From contig DASXUL010000160.1 of NCBI GenBank assembly GCA_036504855.1, positions 1-64,000 of the forward strand: 64,000 nucleotides of DNA. Reading direction: 5' to 3'. The position numbers and the translations under genes were made by a program. The notes below the pieces were generated by a model. The model was not told the origin of the DNA. It saw only the letters and a list, made by a program, of their open reading frames with translations, and searched no databases. The DNA comes from DASXUL01 sp036504855 (GTDB taxonomy: Bacteria; Armatimonadota; DTGP01; JAKQQT01). Shown here piece after piece: positions 52,901 through 60,421 of this stretch (position 1 is its first letter; each line of letters starts with the position of its first letter).

Positions 52901-54594
52901 GATTCCGGCACGGGGTGCAGGAGGTTCTTCTCCGGGCCGATGACCGTTCCCGTAGAGGTGACGATCTCCTCGCGGATAGCGTCGATGGGCGGGTTGGTTA
53001 CCTGGGCGAAGATCTGCTTGAAGTAGTTGTAGAGGAGCTGCGATCGGTCGCTGAGCACGGCCAACGGCGTGTCGATGCCCATGCTGCCCAGCGGCTCCTG
53101 GCCCTCCTGGGCCATGGGGCCGAGGATGAGCGACATGTCTTCGTTCGTGTAGCCGAAGGCGCGCAGCCGCTTCAGGAGGTTCTCGTCCTGGTGCACGATG
53201 ATGTGCGGCGGCGAGGGCAGGTTCTCCAGGGGCACGAGGTTGTCCGTGAGCCACTGGCGGTACGGATGCTCATCGGCCAGCTTGCGCTTCAGTTCCTTGT
53301 CCGGGACGATGCGGCCTTCCTCGGTGTCGATCAGCAACATCCGGCCCGGCTGGATGCGGCCCTTCCGGGCGATCTTCTCGGGCGGGATGTCCACAACGCC
53401 CACTTCGGAGGCGAGGATGACCCGGTCGTCCGTGGTGACGTAGTAACGCGAGGGGCGCAGTCCATTGCGGTCCAGCACGGCGGCAATGCGGATGCCGTCG
53501 GTGAAGGCCATCGCGGCCGGCCCATCCCATGGCTCCATCAGCGACGCCTGGAATTCGTAGAACGCCTTGAGGTCGTCACTCATTGTGTCGTGGTTAGCCC
53601 AGGGCTCCGGGATCATCGACATGATCGCCTTGGGGAGCGACCATCCCGACAGGATCAGGAGTTCCAGCCAGTTGTCGAACATGGCCGAGTCGGAGCCGTT
53701 GGGATCGATGATGGGAAGGACCTTGCGCAGGTCATTGCCGAAAAGGTAGCTGCGCAGGTTGCCCTCGCGGGCGGTCATCCAGTTCACGTTTCCGCGCAGG
53801 GTGTTGATCTCGCCGTTATGGAGGGTGTAGCGGTAGGGGTGAGCGCGTTCCCAGCTTGGGAAGGTGTTGGTGGAGAACCGGCTGTGCACGAGCGCCATGC
53901 AGGTTTCCATCGCCGGGTCCGCGAGATCCTGGAAATACTCGTCCACCTGCATGGGCGTGAGCATGCCCTTGTAGACGATCGTGCGGGCGGAAAGCGAGCA
54001 AACGTAGAAGACTTCGGCCCCCGCGGCGTATTCGGCGTGGCGCAAGGCGTTCTCCGCGCGCTTGCGGATCACATACAGCTTGCGCTCGAAACCGTCCGAA
54101 TCGCGCACGTTTTCGCCGCGGGCGATGAACACCTGGCGGATCGCCGGCTCGCCGGACTTCGCCGTGTCACCCAACGTGGCGCTGTCCGTGGGGACGTCGC
54201 GCCAGCCGATGAGCCGCTGGCCTTCCTCGCGGACGATGCGGTTGAACACCGTCTCGCATTCACGCCGCTTCAGCGCGTCCTGCGGCAGGAACACCATGCC
54301 CACGCCGTAATGCCCGGCAGGAGGGAGGTCGAACCCGGAGGCCTTCTCGAAGAAGGCGTGCGGCATCTGGATCTGCACGCCGGCGCCGTCGCCGGTGTTC
54401 GCCTCCGAGCCGCGCGCGCCGCGGTGATCCAGGTTCACCAGGACCGTCAGCGCCTGCCTCAGAATGTCGTGTGATTTTCTGCCCTTGATATCGGCCACGA
54501 GGCCGATGCCGCAGGAATCGTGCTCATACCGCGGATCATACAAGCCCTGTTTCGAGGGCGTCCCGTTTCGTGCCATAATGGGTGCTCGTTTCAT
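49984..54594 (-). CDS. gltB: Glutamate synthase large subunit
   Basis: About 1536 residues, normal for bacterial GltB. The type-II glutaminase nucleophile is Cys28 in HDSCGIGLVADI, exposed after removal of a short propeptide. The FMN-binding TIM-barrel region includes GTGASPRSSIRHAG, and the 3Fe-4S cluster region is CHKDTCPVGVATQ. The C-terminal GXGXG beta-helix has the repeated GG.. blocks (GGRIIAYPPDG, GGRVIVLGRTG). The frame opens at 54729, but the ATGs at 54594 or 54576 fit the family better. It forms glutamate from 2-oxoglutarate and glutamine with GltD. A promoter and leader hairpin lie upstream. Confidence 0.95.
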   Translation of the reverse strand: MKRAPIMARNGTPSKQGLYDPRYEHDSCGIGLVADIKGRKSHDILRQALTVLVNLDHRGARGSEANTGDGAGVQIQMPHAFFEKASGFDLPPAGHYGVGMVFLPQDALKRRECETVFNRIVREEGQRLIGWRDVPTDSATLGDTAKSGEPAIRQVFIARGENVRDSDGFERKLYVIRKRAENALRHAEYAAGAEVFYVCSLSARTIVYKGMLTPMQVDEYFQDLADPAMETCMALVHSRFSTNTFPSWERAHPYRYTLHNGEINTLRGNVNWMTAREGNLRSYLFGNDLRKVLPIIDPNGSDSAMFDNWLELLILSGWSLPKAIMSMIPEPWANHDTMSDDLKAFYEFQASLMEPWDGPAAMAFTDGIRIAAVLDRNGLRPSRYYVTTDDRVILASEVGVVDIPPEKIARKGRIQPGRMLLIDTEEGRIVPDKELKRKLADEHPYRQWLTDNLVPLENLPSPPHIIVHQDENLLKRLRAFGYTNEDMSLILGPMAQEGQEPLGSMGIDTPLAVLSDRSQLLYNYFKQIFAQVTNPPIDAIREEIVTSTGTVIGPEKNLLHPVPESCHQIKLKTPILSNFELEQIRHNGSPGLKAITIPILYKVAQGGHGLEKAMWELRRDVRRAIAEGCNVIILSDRQMDRDNAPIPALLAVAGLHHHLVEEEMRTKVGLVLESGEPREVHHMALLIGYGAGAINPYLAYDAIHAMIGDGSLTGLSPEEAEHRYAKALTKGVVKTMSKMGISTIHSYRGAQIFEAVGLHHSVVNEYFRGTPSRIEGIGLKEIAREVQIRHERAMGDRKQEIRTLDSGGEYQWRADGEVHLFNPQTIHKLQKACRAGDYKLFKEYTAAVNEQSTRQATIRGLMEFRPPAKSIPIDEVEPVEAIVKRFKTGAMSYGSISQEAHESLAIAMNRLGGKSNTGEGGEDPSRLYPNGDGVNKCSAIKQVASARFGVTSEYLVSAKEIQIKMAQGAKPGEGGQLPGNKVYPWIARVRHSTPGVGLISPPPHHDIYSIEDLAELIHDLKNANEKARISVKLVSVVGVGTIAAGVAKAHADVVLISGYDGGTGASPRSSIRHAGLPWELGLAETHQTLLMNDLRSRIVIETDGKLMTGRDLAVAALLGAEEFGFATAPLIVLGCVMMRVCHKDTCPVGVATQNPELRKRFTGDPEHVENFMRFVAQELREYMAELGFRTINDMVGHTERLNATPAIDHWKARGLDLSSILHMPAVGPNIGHLCCIAQEHGIERALDKTDLVELCAPALESGEPVRTRLPIRNTNRAVGTILGSEVTRRFGTNGLPPGTIRLHFQGTAGQSFGAFIPSGLTLILEGDANDYVGKGLSGGRIIAYPPDGTTFVAEENVIIGNVALYGATSGEAFIRGQAGERFAVRNSGATAVVEGVGDHACEYMTGGRVIVLGRTGRNFAAGMSGGVAYVLDERGEFGARCNTDMVSLGSLEDHDEINEIKLLVRQHHEVTCSSLAARIMAEWDDMVPKFVKVMPKDYKRMLDAIGRAHAAGLSGDEAIMAAFDDNKRDLARVGGN

Positions 54595-54672
54595 TTCCGC
54601 CGGGCGGCGTGCGCAGCGTGGAACCCCTCCTCCGGCGTCAGGTTGTTTCAGCTCATGGAGCCTTAAGAGACA

Positions 54673-54712
54673 AGACTTGAGGGCCTGGCGGGCGGCCAGT
54701 TCCCTCAAGTCT
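54673..54712 (-). promoter_or_regulatory. Leader hairpin upstream of gltB
   Basis: An 11-bp stem (agacttgaggg / ccctcaagtct) continues, after a small internal loop, into ctggc/gccag. It lies in the ~150-nt gltB leader, between the promoter and the start codon. It could be an attenuator or a protein-binding site. It does not match a riboswitch I recognise. Confidence 0.45.
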
Positions 54713-54747
54713 CGGGTCCCGCGGTTCAAGAGCAGTTAATAGATTCT

Positions 54748-54777
54748 ATCATATCTGGCGAGACGGGCGTGTATCAA
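54748..54777 (-). promoter_or_regulatory. gltBD promoter
   Basis: On the minus strand TTGATA (54777-54772) and TATGAT (54753-54748) are 18 bp apart, a good vegetative sigma-type pair. It lies ~155 bp upstream of the preferred gltB start. Confidence 0.6.
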
Positions 54778-54798
54778 GCCGTGCACGTTTGGTCAGAG

Positions 54799-55686
54799 TC
54801 AGCTCGCTTCCAGCGGCAGTTCCCCCGACGTCCAGATAGAGCGCACGTCTTCGCCCCGCGCGTCACGCCGCTGCAGGTCCTTCAGGAACTCCAGGAAGCC
54901 GACCTTCGGGGTCCAACCCAGCACGGTTTCCGCCTCCGAGAGGTCATGCTGTTCCACCGTCTCCGGCAGGTCCATAGCGTACTTGCGGATGAGTTCCTTC
55001 GCGCCGGGAAGCTGTTCCTCCAGCCAGTTGGGCCCAAGCTGGCGGAAGCTGCTCACAACCTCCTGGGGCATATGGTGATCGGTGTGAACGATCGTGCGAA
55101 AGAGGCCGATGCGGCGTTCCATCGCCGCCCGCAGAGCGGCCACAGTAGCGGAGGCCACATCCGCTCGATCCACTCCGTTGCGCAACAGCTTCACGCCGTG
55201 GTCCAGGTAGGGCTTCGGCACGAAGTCGTGGTAGCGGAGCATGGCGATGGCGGCCCCCGTCATCTCGTGGCAGCAGCGGCACAGGTCCTCGCCGATGACC
55301 TTGGTGACGCCGTACACGCCGCCCCAGCCATAGGCCATCGACGACGCGTACACGATCGCCTTCACGCCCGCGTTCCGGCACGCCTCGAGGACGTTGAACG
55401 TGCCATCCACGTTCACGGAAAAGATCGTGGCGTCGCTGACGGGCGGCACGTGGGCGCAATGCCACGCGGCCAGGTGCACCACCGCGTCCACGCCTTCCAC
55501 AGCCCTCCGCGCGTCGTCCGGCGTGCGGGTGTCGCAGCGCACGAACTCCACCTCCCGCAGATCATCGTGCGCCGGCGGCGCCACGTCGGCGCGCCGCACC
55601 GTATATCCCTCGCGCGCCAGCAGCGCGCTCACGGCGCGGCCGGCGTTGCCGGAAGCGCCGGTGACCAGTACCTTACCGGATGGCAT
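54799..55686 (-). CDS. NAD-dependent epimerase/dehydratase (extended SDR)
   Basis: A 295-residue extended SDR. The cofactor loop VLVTGASGNAG is at the N-terminus, and the catalytic Tyr125 and Lys129 appear in VYGVTK. The Ser of YASSMAYG completes the triad. It should act on a sugar or nucleotide sugar, with epimerase or dehydratase chemistry unresolved. The ATG overlaps the region right after the DUF4965 stop (1 nt apart), so the two are co-transcribed. Compared with the 25381 SDR it retains all active-site residues. Its exact substrate is unknown. Confidence 0.82.
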   Translation of the reverse strand: MPSGKVLVTGASGNAGRAVSALLAREGYTVRRADVAPPAHDDLREVEFVRCDTRTPDDARRAVEGVDAVVHLAAWHCAHVPPVSDATIFSVNVDGTFNVLEACRNAGVKAIVYASSMAYGWGGVYGVTKVIGEDLCRCCHEMTGAAIAMLRYHDFVPKPYLDHGVKLLRNGVDRADVASATVAALRAAMERRIGLFRTIVHTDHHMPQEVVSSFRQLGPNWLEEQLPGAKELIRKYAMDLPETVEQHDLSEAETVLGWTPKVGFLEFLKDLQRRDARGEDVRSIWTSGELPLEAS

Positions 55687-55687
55687 C

Positions 55688-57688
55688 CTATCGTTTCGCT
55701 TTCGCCTTCAACAGGGGCAGGAACAGCCCGCCAATCACGGAGCGCGCCACAAAGCCAACCTGCCGGGCGTCGGCCGTCTCATACCAGTCCGAAAACGCCA
55801 CGCGGTTGGGGGTGGCGTTGGCGAAGTTGTACACCCGGTCCACGATCGCCTGGAACAACGCGGGGTTATCGCCCAGCGTGGCGGTCCACAGCTCCCAATC
55901 CGTCTTTGTGTATCCTCTGCGGCTGTCCAGCGGCAGGCCGAACGCGGCCAGCTTCCCGTGGTAGAACGCCGCTTCCTTGCGCGCCACCTCAGGGGGGAAC
56001 ACATTGAGATCCAGGATGGTGTCCCAAACCAGGTTGTATTTCTGGCTCCACGTTCCGGGCGCGTCAAAGGCCAGGCGATAGTGATCGCCGTCGTCCGCTC
56101 GCTTCACCCACTCAGCGGCCATCTCCTGCGCCTTCGCGCGGTAAGAGGCCGCTTCCTTCCAGTGCCCCGTCTTCTCGCACAGGCGAGCGTAACCGGCGAT
56201 GCCGAGGATGGCCTTGATGGAGAGGTTGGCGTTGTGGGCCATATGGCCGGCGAAATCGTCCGTGCAGAGCTGGTTCTCCGGGTCCATCCCCTCCGCCGTC
56301 AGGTACTCCGCCCATTGCGTCAGCGTGGGCCAGTGCTTCGCCGCGAAATCGGCGTTTCCCTCAACGTGGGCCAGGGCCGCTGTGAGGATGAGCATATTGC
56401 CGCATTCCTCAACGGGCATCTGATCGGTATCGCTCTCCTCTCCGCCGCCGTACACCTGTCCGTTCGCCAACGGGTACGTGCCGAGGTCGTGCGGAGCGAA
56501 CGGGAACGGCCAGCGCTGCGAGGCGGCATACTCCAAAATCGGCCCGATTTGCGCCTTCAGAAGGTCCGGCGCGAAGCAGAGAAAGAACGGCGCGGACGGG
56601 TAGGTAACGTCCACTGTATCAATACACCCGTTGCTGAAGTTCTCCTTGCTGAAGTACAGCCTCCGCCCATCCGCGGTCACCGCCATCTTGTGGGCAGCCA
56701 GGCACTGGCGATAGGCGAGGGCGCAGAGCCGGGCGTACTTCGCGCCGCCCACGGCGGTTAGCTCGGCCATCAGGCGCTCGTCAAACGCCTCGCAATTGGC
56801 GCGGATGGCCGGGAAATCTCGCCAACCGGAGGCCAGAAGGTCGGCCGCTCCGCGCCGTCCCTGCCGCCAGAACGGTCGAACGCGCTGTTCGAAATACTCC
56901 AGGCTGTAGATGTCGTCATAGGCCAGCATCGCGTGCCGCGAGACCGGCGTTTCCGCCACCTGGCCCAATCGCCACACCACAACCAGCGCGGGCCAGCGGT
57001 CACTCGCCGCTCGGGGCGTCTCCAGGTCGTCCGAAGCGGGCAGGGCGCCGTCGGCGAGGAAGGCAGCGCGGGCCTCGCCGTCCGGGACGCACGCCATACA
57101 AAGGTCCGGCGCGTCCGCCGCGGCCAGGTAGAGGTACCCCCAGTCGATGCGTAAGTCGTCTCCGGCGCGTTCCAGCATGCGCTGGTCCCGGCTACCCATG
57201 CGCAGCACCTGAAGGTCATCCACGCGGGCGCGGCCGTATACCACCTTCTGGTCCACGGTATTGACGCAGAGGGCGGCCGCGGCGTCGAGATAGACCTCCA
57301 CCTCATGCGATCCGCCGTCGATGGCCACCGCATCCCAGGCCACGTAGCCCACCGGGCGGCTCAGCGGCTCGAGGTCCAGCGGGTCGATATCGGAAGGCGT
57401 GAGGAACGTCACCGTCAAGCGGATGCCGGCGGCCTCGAAGGCGTAGACCGTGCGGGTGGGCCACACATCGAGGTCCGTCTGCTCCATGGCCGGGATCTCG
57501 GGAGGGTATGGGCCCATCCAGCGATACGCTGCGCCGTCAATGCGGATCAGGCCGGCCAGCGGCTGTCCGGCGCCGGTCCAATGGCGAGTCGGGCTATCTG
57601 TGAGCTTGTCCGCGGCGGACCACACGCTGAAATACGGGTCGTGCGCGATCAGCGGCACGGCCGGCGGACGGAGAGCGGGTTCGGTCAT
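55688..57688 (-). CDS. DUF4965/DUF5127/DUF1793-type (glutaminase A-like) protein
   Basis: A 666-residue protein with the overall design of the glutaminase-A-like family: an N-terminal beta-sandwich (PLIAHDPYFSVWSAADKLTD, then LTVTFLTPSDIDPLDL) and a C-terminal (alpha/alpha) toroid (FAPHDLGTYPLANGQVYGGG, PVEECGNMLILTAAL, TDDFAGHMAHNANLSIKAIL). The fold resembles glycoside hydrolase toroids. No signal peptide is apparent, which is unusual for relatives that are secreted. The family's reaction in bacteria is poorly established. It lies between the GH gene and the SDR gene; a carbohydrate-related role is inferred from that. Confidence 0.75.
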   Translation of the reverse strand: MTEPALRPPAVPLIAHDPYFSVWSAADKLTDSPTRHWTGAGQPLAGLIRIDGAAYRWMGPYPPEIPAMEQTDLDVWPTRTVYAFEAAGIRLTVTFLTPSDIDPLDLEPLSRPVGYVAWDAVAIDGGSHEVEVYLDAAAALCVNTVDQKVVYGRARVDDLQVLRMGSRDQRMLERAGDDLRIDWGYLYLAAADAPDLCMACVPDGEARAAFLADGALPASDDLETPRAASDRWPALVVVWRLGQVAETPVSRHAMLAYDDIYSLEYFEQRVRPFWRQGRRGAADLLASGWRDFPAIRANCEAFDERLMAELTAVGGAKYARLCALAYRQCLAAHKMAVTADGRRLYFSKENFSNGCIDTVDVTYPSAPFFLCFAPDLLKAQIGPILEYAASQRWPFPFAPHDLGTYPLANGQVYGGGEESDTDQMPVEECGNMLILTAALAHVEGNADFAAKHWPTLTQWAEYLTAEGMDPENQLCTDDFAGHMAHNANLSIKAILGIAGYARLCEKTGHWKEAASYRAKAQEMAAEWVKRADDGDHYRLAFDAPGTWSQKYNLVWDTILDLNVFPPEVARKEAAFYHGKLAAFGLPLDSRRGYTKTDWELWTATLGDNPALFQAIVDRVYNFANATPNRVAFSDWYETADARQVGFVARSVIGGLFLPLLKAKAKR

Positions 57689-57727
57689 ATCAGGTTCCTT
57701 ATTGGGGGAGTGTGGTTTGCATCAGCA

Positions 57728-60223
57728 TCATCGGCGCCGCAGAGTGACGGCGACATCCGGGCGGAACGGAGGCAGCGCGATCTTCAGGGCGCCGCCGGCG
57801 GGGGCCACAACGGCCCTCTTCAGCGGGATGCCCTTCGCGGCATCCCAGCACGTTACATCATACCGGCCGGGGCGAACTCCGGCCATGGTGAGGGTGAGGC
57901 CCTTCTCCAAGCGCGCCGGCCCACGGCGGGTATCCTGCGCCACCCAGATCAGCGCCTGGCTCGCGTCGGCGCACCCCATCGCGATGAATCCGGGGCGGCT
58001 CACCGAAAGGCGGGCATCGGCGTTCTCCGGGCGGAAGCGCGACCACTCCAGCGCGGCCGAAACCTGAGCAATGGCCTGCTCGTCCTGACGCATCCCCGGC
58101 GTCAGAATGTGCGGGCCGCGATAGGGCCACCGCATGCCGGGCCCGCAGCCGCCGCTGGCGAAATGCGCCCAGCTTTCATTGTGATGGACGGCGTTGTCGA
58201 ACGATTCATCGGCCACCCACTTGTCGATAGGGCCCGACTCCGAGTCCGTGTACGGCCGGCCGTCGCGGATCTGGCTCAACGCGTAACGGATGCCATGGTT
58301 GAATGAGAGGGCCGGATCGATGGCGTTCTTGGGATCGTTCACGGCGCCCCAGTAATAGAGGTGGGTGGTGGCGAACTCGAACATCGGGTGGCGGTAGACC
58401 GTGTCGGCGATCTGCCCCTCCGGCTCCGCGCGGGAAGCCGAGACCGTCAGCATATGCGCTCGGCCCCACTTCTTCAATTCGTAACTGCGCACAAAGGCGG
58501 CCATGTCATCCACCCACGCGTTGCGCTCGGCGGCTGTGGCGTTCCACCAGATGTCGTATTCGTTCAGCAGGTCCCAGGCCAGAATGGCGGAACTGCTTCC
58601 GTATCGATCGATGGCCCATCGGAACCGGGCTTTCTGCCATTTTCGGGCCGCCGGACTGGTGATGAAATCGCGCTGCGTGCGGCACGGCCCGCCATTCGCC
58701 GCATTATACGGGCTGGCGGTCCACGGCTGGTTCATCCAGAACGTATCCCATGGCGACAGGATGACCGACATGCCGGACCGCTCGCACATCGCCATGAAGC
58801 GGTCCCAAAAAGTCACGGCGCGCGGGGCATAGCGGCCTAGCGGATCCTCAATCAGCGCGCTCCGGGGAACGCCCGTCTCCAGGAAGATGCGCATCACGTT
58901 GACGCCGCGAGAGCGGACTCCGGTGATGTAGTCGCGCGCGGTCTGCGTGTCACCGCGGAAGAACAGGGCATCCAGGCCCAGCCACGTGTAGCCTTCGTTC
59001 GCGCCGATGAGAGGCGCCACAGTCCCGTCCGGGAACCGGATCGCCCGTCCGTCATCGGCCACGCGGGCGTTGCGGCCGTACAGCCCCTTGCGCACCGTAA
59101 TGGAGATCGGCGGAAGCAGCGTTTCCCTGCCCGACGCGTCTACCAGCGCGGCCACGATGGCAACCTGTCCATCCTTCGATGGCCGGATGCGCGCCCAGAA
59201 CGGCGCCTTGTAGGATTTCCCAGCGAGGCGCCCGCCCAGGTAGAAACGCGCGGAAACGGCCTTCCCCACGTCTCCCCCGATCCCGGCGTTGAACGCGGGC
59301 CCAACGATCTGCCCTTCCAGCGGCTCCCACAGCGCCGGCCGCGTTACGTTGACAGTGCGCCAGACCGAACGCTCGAACCCCTTAGCGTCCCGCGCTGTCA
59401 GCCGGAACGTCACCGGCCCCAACGTGTTCGGCCCGGGCCGCCAGGCCGCGATGACCTCTCCGTCTCCCCGGACCGGCTCCAGCGGGCTCCAGCGAACGGG
59501 GTATTCGCCGCGCCCAACTTCCAACCGAGACGAAACGCCGTTGGGCGCGCCGGAGACCTCCACGGGCCCCTGCACGCGCTCGCCGCGCGCGGGAGACGCC
59601 AGCCGGGGCGCCGGACCGCTGAGGCGGATGTTGTCCCACCGGCCCACGCTGCCGCCCCAACCGTACAACACGATCCGGGCCTCGCCGGCCACGGCGGACG
59701 TGGTGAACCGCTTCACGAGGGCGCCTTCCACGAACAGCGCGTAGTCGTCGCTGGTTCGCTCCAGGCGCAGATGCAGCGGATGGGCGGCATCGAGAGGCCC
59801 GTGCCGGGACACAGGGCCGCTGAGATCCTCGCCCTCGGGCGTCCAGATGTGGAGGATGGGCGTGGCGTCTTTCTCGACGCCCTCCAGGCCGATCTCGAAC
59901 TGGTCCACATAGCCGCCGTCGCCGCCGTACACCTGCAGGATCTGGTTCACGCCGGCCCACCCCAGCGCATCCGCCTCAACGACGAACCGCTTGCCCAAGC
60001 GCGCGGTGGTGGCGATGCCCGCCCGCTCTCTGTTGCCCGTCACTTCAACCGCGCCGTTAACGATGCGAGCCGATGGCGGAGCGCCGCCGGCCTCTGTGAT
60101 GAGTTCCCACCGCCCCGTATCGAGGGAAGCCCCGGAAAAGTCGTCATAGACCTCCGGATTCTGCCCGAAAGCCGCCGAAGAAAGGAGGAGGAAACCGGCG
60201 AGAACCCGCAATTGCCCCGTCAT
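57728..60223 (-). CDS. Secreted glycoside hydrolase with a GH-A-like catalytic domain
   Basis: An 831-residue exported protein (signal about 1-20, ending SSAAFGQ). Residues ~20-205 form a LamG/concanavalin-like sandwich (YDDFSGASLDTGRWEL). Ig-like regions follow to ~380. The catalytic part (~395-730) has the (beta/alpha)8 GH-A pattern: Glu555 in LLNEYD, preceded by Asn, fits the acid/base, and Glu662 in DSESGP fits the nucleophile. Related families are GH5 and similar mannanases, but I cannot place it further. Its own promoter lies at 60256-60284. The downstream DUF4965 and SDR genes may be co-transcribed. Confidence 0.72.
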   Translation of the reverse strand: MTGQLRVLAGFLLLSSAAFGQNPEVYDDFSGASLDTGRWELITEAGGAPPSARIVNGAVEVTGNRERAGIATTARLGKRFVVEADALGWAGVNQILQVYGGDGGYVDQFEIGLEGVEKDATPILHIWTPEGEDLSGPVSRHGPLDAAHPLHLRLERTSDDYALFVEGALVKRFTTSAVAGEARIVLYGWGGSVGRWDNIRLSGPAPRLASPARGERVQGPVEVSGAPNGVSSRLEVGRGEYPVRWSPLEPVRGDGEVIAAWRPGPNTLGPVTFRLTARDAKGFERSVWRTVNVTRPALWEPLEGQIVGPAFNAGIGGDVGKAVSARFYLGGRLAGKSYKAPFWARIRPSKDGQVAIVAALVDASGRETLLPPISITVRKGLYGRNARVADDGRAIRFPDGTVAPLIGANEGYTWLGLDALFFRGDTQTARDYITGVRSRGVNVMRIFLETGVPRSALIEDPLGRYAPRAVTFWDRFMAMCERSGMSVILSPWDTFWMNQPWTASPYNAANGGPCRTQRDFITSPAARKWQKARFRWAIDRYGSSSAILAWDLLNEYDIWWNATAAERNAWVDDMAAFVRSYELKKWGRAHMLTVSASRAEPEGQIADTVYRHPMFEFATTHLYYWGAVNDPKNAIDPALSFNHGIRYALSQIRDGRPYTDSESGPIDKWVADESFDNAVHHNESWAHFASGGCGPGMRWPYRGPHILTPGMRQDEQAIAQVSAALEWSRFRPENADARLSVSRPGFIAMGCADASQALIWVAQDTRRGPARLEKGLTLTMAGVRPGRYDVTCWDAAKGIPLKRAVVAPAGGALKIALPPFRPDVAVTLRRR

Positions 60224-60255
60224 GTAGCGCCCCTTTGCATACGCTGATAGTTAAC

Positions 60256-60284
60256 ATTATCCATCATTCCGCATACGGGGACAA
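60256..60284 (-). promoter_or_regulatory. Promoter of the glycoside hydrolase operon
   Basis: On the minus strand TTGTCC (60284-60279) and GATAAT (60261-60256) are 17 bp apart, 33 bp before the glycoside hydrolase ATG at 60223. Confidence 0.55.
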
Positions 60285-60297
60285 GGGGCGGTAGGGA

Positions 60298-60404
60298 GTC
60301 ATCAGTCGTCAGTTATCAGTTGTCAGTCAGAAGCCCTGCCCAAGAGGATTACTCTCTCATGGGTAGGGCTTCTGACTGACAACTGATAACTGACGACTGA
60401 TGAC
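60298..60404. repeat. Palindrome made of tandem 7-bp repeats
   Basis: The arms (60298-60342 and 60360-60404) match at 44 of 45 positions. The outer part of each arm is a tandem array of heptamers (gtcatca, gtcgtca, gttatca, gttgtca), with consensus GTYRTCA. The inner part is agaagccctgccca. An additional flanking pair (gtagggagtc and gactccctac) occurs at 60291-60300 and 60416-60425. It sits just after the phosphatase-superfamily gene stop. Confidence 0.8.
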
Positions 60405-60421
60405 TGGCGACCGACGACTCC

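Noticed and set aside
49912..54474. A 1520-codon open frame on the plus strand opposite gltB
   Set aside because: It is antisense to a full-length, motif-complete glutamate synthase. High GC removes stop codons from the opposite strand, and its translation is low-complexity His/Arg/Ala-rich with no domain.
60298..60404. A CRISPR array
   Set aside because: The repeats are 7 bp with no spacers and are arranged as one palindrome.
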